Source of the DNA: a bacterium
GTDB taxonomy: Bacteria > Planctomycetota > Planctomycetia > Gemmatales > Gemmataceae
Direction of reading: 5' to 3'
Assembly (NCBI GenBank): GCA_017308215.1
Contig: JAFKFQ010000263.1
Location: 1 to 42,360, forward strand
DNA: 42,360 bases
In this document: positions 39,842 through 42,360 of the stretch, piece after piece
Numbering within the stretch: position 1 is the first letter of the stretch
Layout of the letters: each line of letters starts with the position of its first letter
Program-made: the position numbers and the translations under genes
Notes under the pieces: generated by a model
Seen by the model: the letters and a program-made list of their open reading frames with translations, nothing else
Told to the model about the DNA's origin: nothing
Database searches by the model: none

Positions 39842-40571
39842 GGGTCGCGGGCCGGGGCGCGAGCCCCGGGTGGGTGTGGAACAGGGACACGCGGGCGAAC
39901 CCGAACCGGGCCGCGACCGCCTCGACCAACCGCTGCCGCACGGCGGCGACACGGACGCGCGCGGTCGATTCGCGCTGGAGGGAGGTCATCGGGAGCGGGT
40001 CGCCGTCGCAGTGGACGGCACGGAACGGCTCCAGATCGGGATCGACGTTCAGGACCAGTCCGAACGCCGTGACCCCGCCGCGGACCGCGGCGGCGACGTG
40101 CGCCACGCGCCGGCCGTTCACCCGCACCCCCGGTGCGAGCGGGTCGGGCACGCCGCGCAGCTCGTACTCGGCGAGGAGGTCGATCACGAGCAATTGCAGT
40201 TCGACGAGGTACGCGGCCGGGGTGAGGTTGAGGCGGTCGAGCGGCAGGACCGGGTAGCACGCGACCTGCCCGGGGAGGTGGAGCAACACGCCGCCGCCGC
40301 GGGCGACCCAGCGGACCGGCCAGCCGCGGGCGGTGAGTTCTTCGGGCTCGGGGCGGATGTGCGCGCGGCTCCCCTCGCGGCCGACGGTGATCCCTGACGG
40401 GTGGTCGCAGACGACGACGGCCCCGCCGTCGCGGTCGCCGCCCACGTCGTAGGCGAGGCGCCGCTGGAGCGCGAGGAGCGCGTCGAACTCGACCCGGCCG
40501 AGGAGGTAGGCGTGAAGGGCGGGGCGGTCCGTCAACGGGTGTCCATCCGGGGTGTGGAATCCGTGGCCCAC
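39816..40571 (-). CDS. lipB: LipB-family octanoyltransferase, catalytic lysine replaced by arginine
   Basis: A 251-residue protein of the LipB family (transfers octanoyl from ACP to lipoyl domains). Seen: LHAYLLGRVEFDALLALQRR, VVVCDHPSGITVGREGSRAH, the signature WVARGGGVLLHLPGQVACYP and the later FRAVHCDGDPLPMTSLQRES with the expected catalytic Cys in HCDG. The dyad lysine, normally in a (R/K)KIA(A)IG strand, aligns with VNGRRVAHVAAAV, where Arg stands in its place. Activity may be retained, altered or lost. The start is GTG at 40571; no better in-frame start precedes the family N-terminus. The 71 bp upstream is a divergent promoter region shared with the glycosyltransferase. Confidence 0.85.
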   Translation of the reverse strand: MGHGFHTPDGHPLTDRPALHAYLLGRVEFDALLALQRRLAYDVGGDRDGGAVVVCDHPSGITVGREGSRAHIRPEPEELTARGWPVRWVARGGGVLLHLPGQVACYPVLPLDRLNLTPAAYLVELQLLVIDLLAEYELRGVPDPLAPGVRVNGRRVAHVAAAVRGGVTAFGLVLNVDPDLEPFRAVHCDGDPLPMTSLQRESTARVRVAAVRQRLVEAVAARFGFARVSLFHTHPGLAPRPATHASASATR

Positions 40572-40642
40572 GGGCGTATTTTAGCAGCCGCCCGGGCCGG
40601 AACCCAGACCACCCGCCGCTCGCCGGCCCGACCCGAGGGTTT

Positions 40643-42298
40643 GTGTTGCTTTCCCGCCCCCACGTCCTGGCGCTGGTCGTCACGCTCGCCAATGCGGTCA
40701 AGCCGGTGGTGATCGACGACACCGCGTACCTCGCGTTCGCCGCGCACGTCGCCGCCCACCCGCTCGACCCCTACGGGTTCGAGCTGTTCTGGTACGATGC
40801 GCCCGAGCCGGCGATGGACATCCTCTGCCCGCCGGTCGTGCCGTACTGGCTCGCCCTCGGTGTTCGACTGTTCGGCGTCGAGCCCGTGCTGCTCAAGCTG
40901 TGGCTTTTCCCCGTCGCGTGGCTGCTCGCGTGGGCCGTGCGCGACTTGCTCCGCCGCTTCGCCCGCGGCACGGAGGCTGTCGCGCTGCCGCTGATCGTGC
41001 TCTCGCCGGCGGTGCTGCCGATGGTGAACCTGATGCTCGACATCCCCGCCGCCGCGCTCGGGCTGGCGGCGCTGGCGGTGTTCGCGCGGGCCGCCGATGC
41101 CCGTAGCTGGAAGCTCGCGGTCGGCGCCGGGCTGCTCGCGGCGCTGGCGATGCAGTCGAAGTACACGGCGCTCGTCGCACCCGCCGTGCTCGGTTGGTAC
41201 GGGCTCACGCACCGGCGGTTCGCGCTCACGGCGGCCGCCGTCGCCGCGGCGGCGGGCGGGTTCCTGGCGTGGGAGGGGCTCGTCTTCCTGACGTACGGGA
41301 AGGCGCACTTCTTCTACCACGCCGGGCAGCAAGAGGCGTCGGCGGAGGGCTGGTTCGCCGACAAATTCGAACTGGTCGCGCCGCTGGCCGCGCACCTCGG
41401 CGCGCTCGGCGTCGGGTGCGCGGTGTACGCGCAGCGGGCGGTCGGCGTGCCGGCGAAGCTCGTTGCCGCGGGGGCGGTGGCGTGGGCGGCCGGTGTGGCG
41501 CTGGTGTGCCTGATCCCCGGTGCGGACGCGGTCCTGGTGGGGCCGGCGGACCACCCGAAACTGACGCTCCCGGCGCTGGTGTGGCGCACGGCCGGCGCCG
41601 CCGTGCTGCTGACGGCGCTCGCGGCGGCGTTTCAGTTACTCGTTCGCCTGCGGAAGCAGCGGCCGGTGCGGTGGGACGCGGACAACTGGTTCGTCGTCGG
41701 CTGGGTGCTGCTCGAACTCGCCGGTTACTTCGCCATGACGCCGTTCCCCGCGGCGCGGCGGGTCATCGGGGTGTCACTGGCGCTCGGGGTGCTGTCGGCA
41801 TGCGTCGTGAGTCGCACGCGGACGAGCTACCCGCCCCGGTGGGTGCTGCCGTTCGGCGTGGGCGCCGGCGTGTTGGTCGCGGCGCTGGACGCCTATGACG
41901 CGTTCCCAGAGAAGGTACTGGCGGGCCGCGCCGCGACCGCGGTTCCCGCCGGGGCGCGGGCGTGGTACTCGGGGCACTGGGGGTTCCAGTTCTACTGCGA
42001 GCGGGCGGGGATGGTGCCGCTCGTGGTCGGGCAGTCGGAGCCGGCCGCGGGCGACTACCTCGTGCTTCCGCGGTTCCCCGACGCGACCGGGTTCTACCGT
42101 CCGTACCCCGGGAACGTGATCGTGGACCCGCCGGCCGAGGTGGTCGAGAAGGTGGCGGAGTTCGAGTGGGGTGATTGGCTGGCGGCGCAGACGATCCCGA
42201 ACTTCTACGGCGGGATCGAGCCGGTCGTGGGGCGCGACCACCCGCGGCTGCGGGTGGCGGTGTACCGGCTGACGCGGGCGTGGGCGCCGGGCGGGTGA
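40643..42298 (+). CDS. GT-C type membrane glycosyltransferase (ArnT/PMT-like)
   Basis: A 551-residue inner membrane protein with roughly ten hydrophobic helices. The first outer loop carries the acidic pair VVIDDTAYLAFAAHVAAHP, the expected catalytic/metal place of GT39/GT83 enzymes, followed by EPAMDILCPPVVPYWLALGV. Then helices such as LIVLSPAVLPMVNLMLDIPA, AVGAGLLAALAMQSKYTALV and FALTAAAVAAAAGGFLAWEG, and a soluble C-terminal domain (WYSGHWGFQFYCERAGMVPL and on). Such enzymes move sugars from polyprenyl phosphate donors to lipid, protein or glycan at the outer face. Acceptor and donor are unknown. The start is GTG with GAGGG just upstream. It stands alone. Confidence 0.85.
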   Translation: MLLSRPHVLALVVTLANAVKPVVIDDTAYLAFAAHVAAHPLDPYGFELFWYDAPEPAMDILCPPVVPYWLALGVRLFGVEPVLLKLWLFPVAWLLAWAVRDLLRRFARGTEAVALPLIVLSPAVLPMVNLMLDIPAAALGLAALAVFARAADARSWKLAVGAGLLAALAMQSKYTALVAPAVLGWYGLTHRRFALTAAAVAAAAGGFLAWEGLVFLTYGKAHFFYHAGQQEASAEGWFADKFELVAPLAAHLGALGVGCAVYAQRAVGVPAKLVAAGAVAWAAGVALVCLIPGADAVLVGPADHPKLTLPALVWRTAGAAVLLTALAAAFQLLVRLRKQRPVRWDADNWFVVGWVLLELAGYFAMTPFPAARRVIGVSLALGVLSACVVSRTRTSYPPRWVLPFGVGAGVLVAALDAYDAFPEKVLAGRAATAVPAGARAWYSGHWGFQFYCERAGMVPLVVGQSEPAAGDYLVLPRFPDATGFYRPYPGNVIVDPPAEVVEKVAEFEWGDWLAAQTIPNFYGGIEPVVGRDHPRLRVAVYRLTRAWAPGG

Positions 42299-42307
42299 GA
42301 ATCCCGG

Positions 42308-42360
42308 GCGACCGGCCGGCGTGAGCCGGCTGGTCGTTGGTCCGGGTGCCCGAGCGGACC
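42308..42360. repeat. Family A element running off the window end
   Basis: The left arm (42308-42340) and internal part match the reverse complement of 26277-26329 almost base for base. The partner arm would lie beyond the window. Confidence 0.75.

Overview
This is a GC-rich chromosomal window from a planctomycete, most likely of the Gemmataceae. The lineage is inferred from its protein families: a DUF1559 pilin-like protein beside a small lipoprotein, an ECF sigma factor with a long membrane-anchored extension, a DUF1553/DUF1501 pair, an FhcB-type protein of tetrahydromethanopterin-linked C1 metabolism, and many palindromic intergenic repeats. No tRNA, rRNA, CRISPR array or complete prophage was seen. 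One truncated IS630-type transposase is present.

Layout. 1-2590: end of a Kdp-type sensory operon, a sensor kinase gene with a one-base frameshift followed by a KdpD N-terminal/USP protein. 2750-12670, all minus strand: a DSD1-family PLP enzyme, a lipoprotein plus DUF1559 pair, an ECF sigma factor fused to a degenerate basic-secretory-protein peptidase domain, and a DUF1553 / small membrane protein / DUF4261-like / DUF1501 series carrying a duplicated scrap of the DUF1553 3' end. 12801-19699: a small membrane protein divergent from an HTH-NB-ARC-TPR (NLR-like) protein, a receiver-ATPase regulator, an NCS2 purine permease, the transposase remnant and a DegT-type aminotransferase. 19789-30184: a 2Fe-2S ferredoxin divergent from a MoxR/DUF58/VWA/VWA gene cluster with a tetratricopeptide-like protein and a 1262-residue membrane-anchored protein. 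30265-36599, minus strand: a zinc-ribbon membrane protein, a secreted HEAT-like protein, csrA, an acyl-CoA dehydrogenase, fhcB and a small unknown gene. 36696-40571, minus strand: holB and tmk, then lipB-lipA-lipoyl-like domain with overlapping ends. 40643-42298: a GT-C type membrane glycosyltransferase.

The least ordinary features are these. Two arrays of 8-bp units lie inside the fhcB reading frame, where gain or loss of one unit would shift the frame. Several palindromic repeat families recur, and their outer arms supply the stop codons of four genes. One repeat encodes part of a signal peptide. A lipoyl-domain protein without its lipoyl lysine sits next to lipA and to a lipB that lacks the usual catalytic lysine. 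The sigma factor's peptidase domain has lost its HExxH residues. Two small genes (10029-10499 and 36342-36599) are each flanked by short direct repeats. All assignments come from reading motifs; no database search was run.
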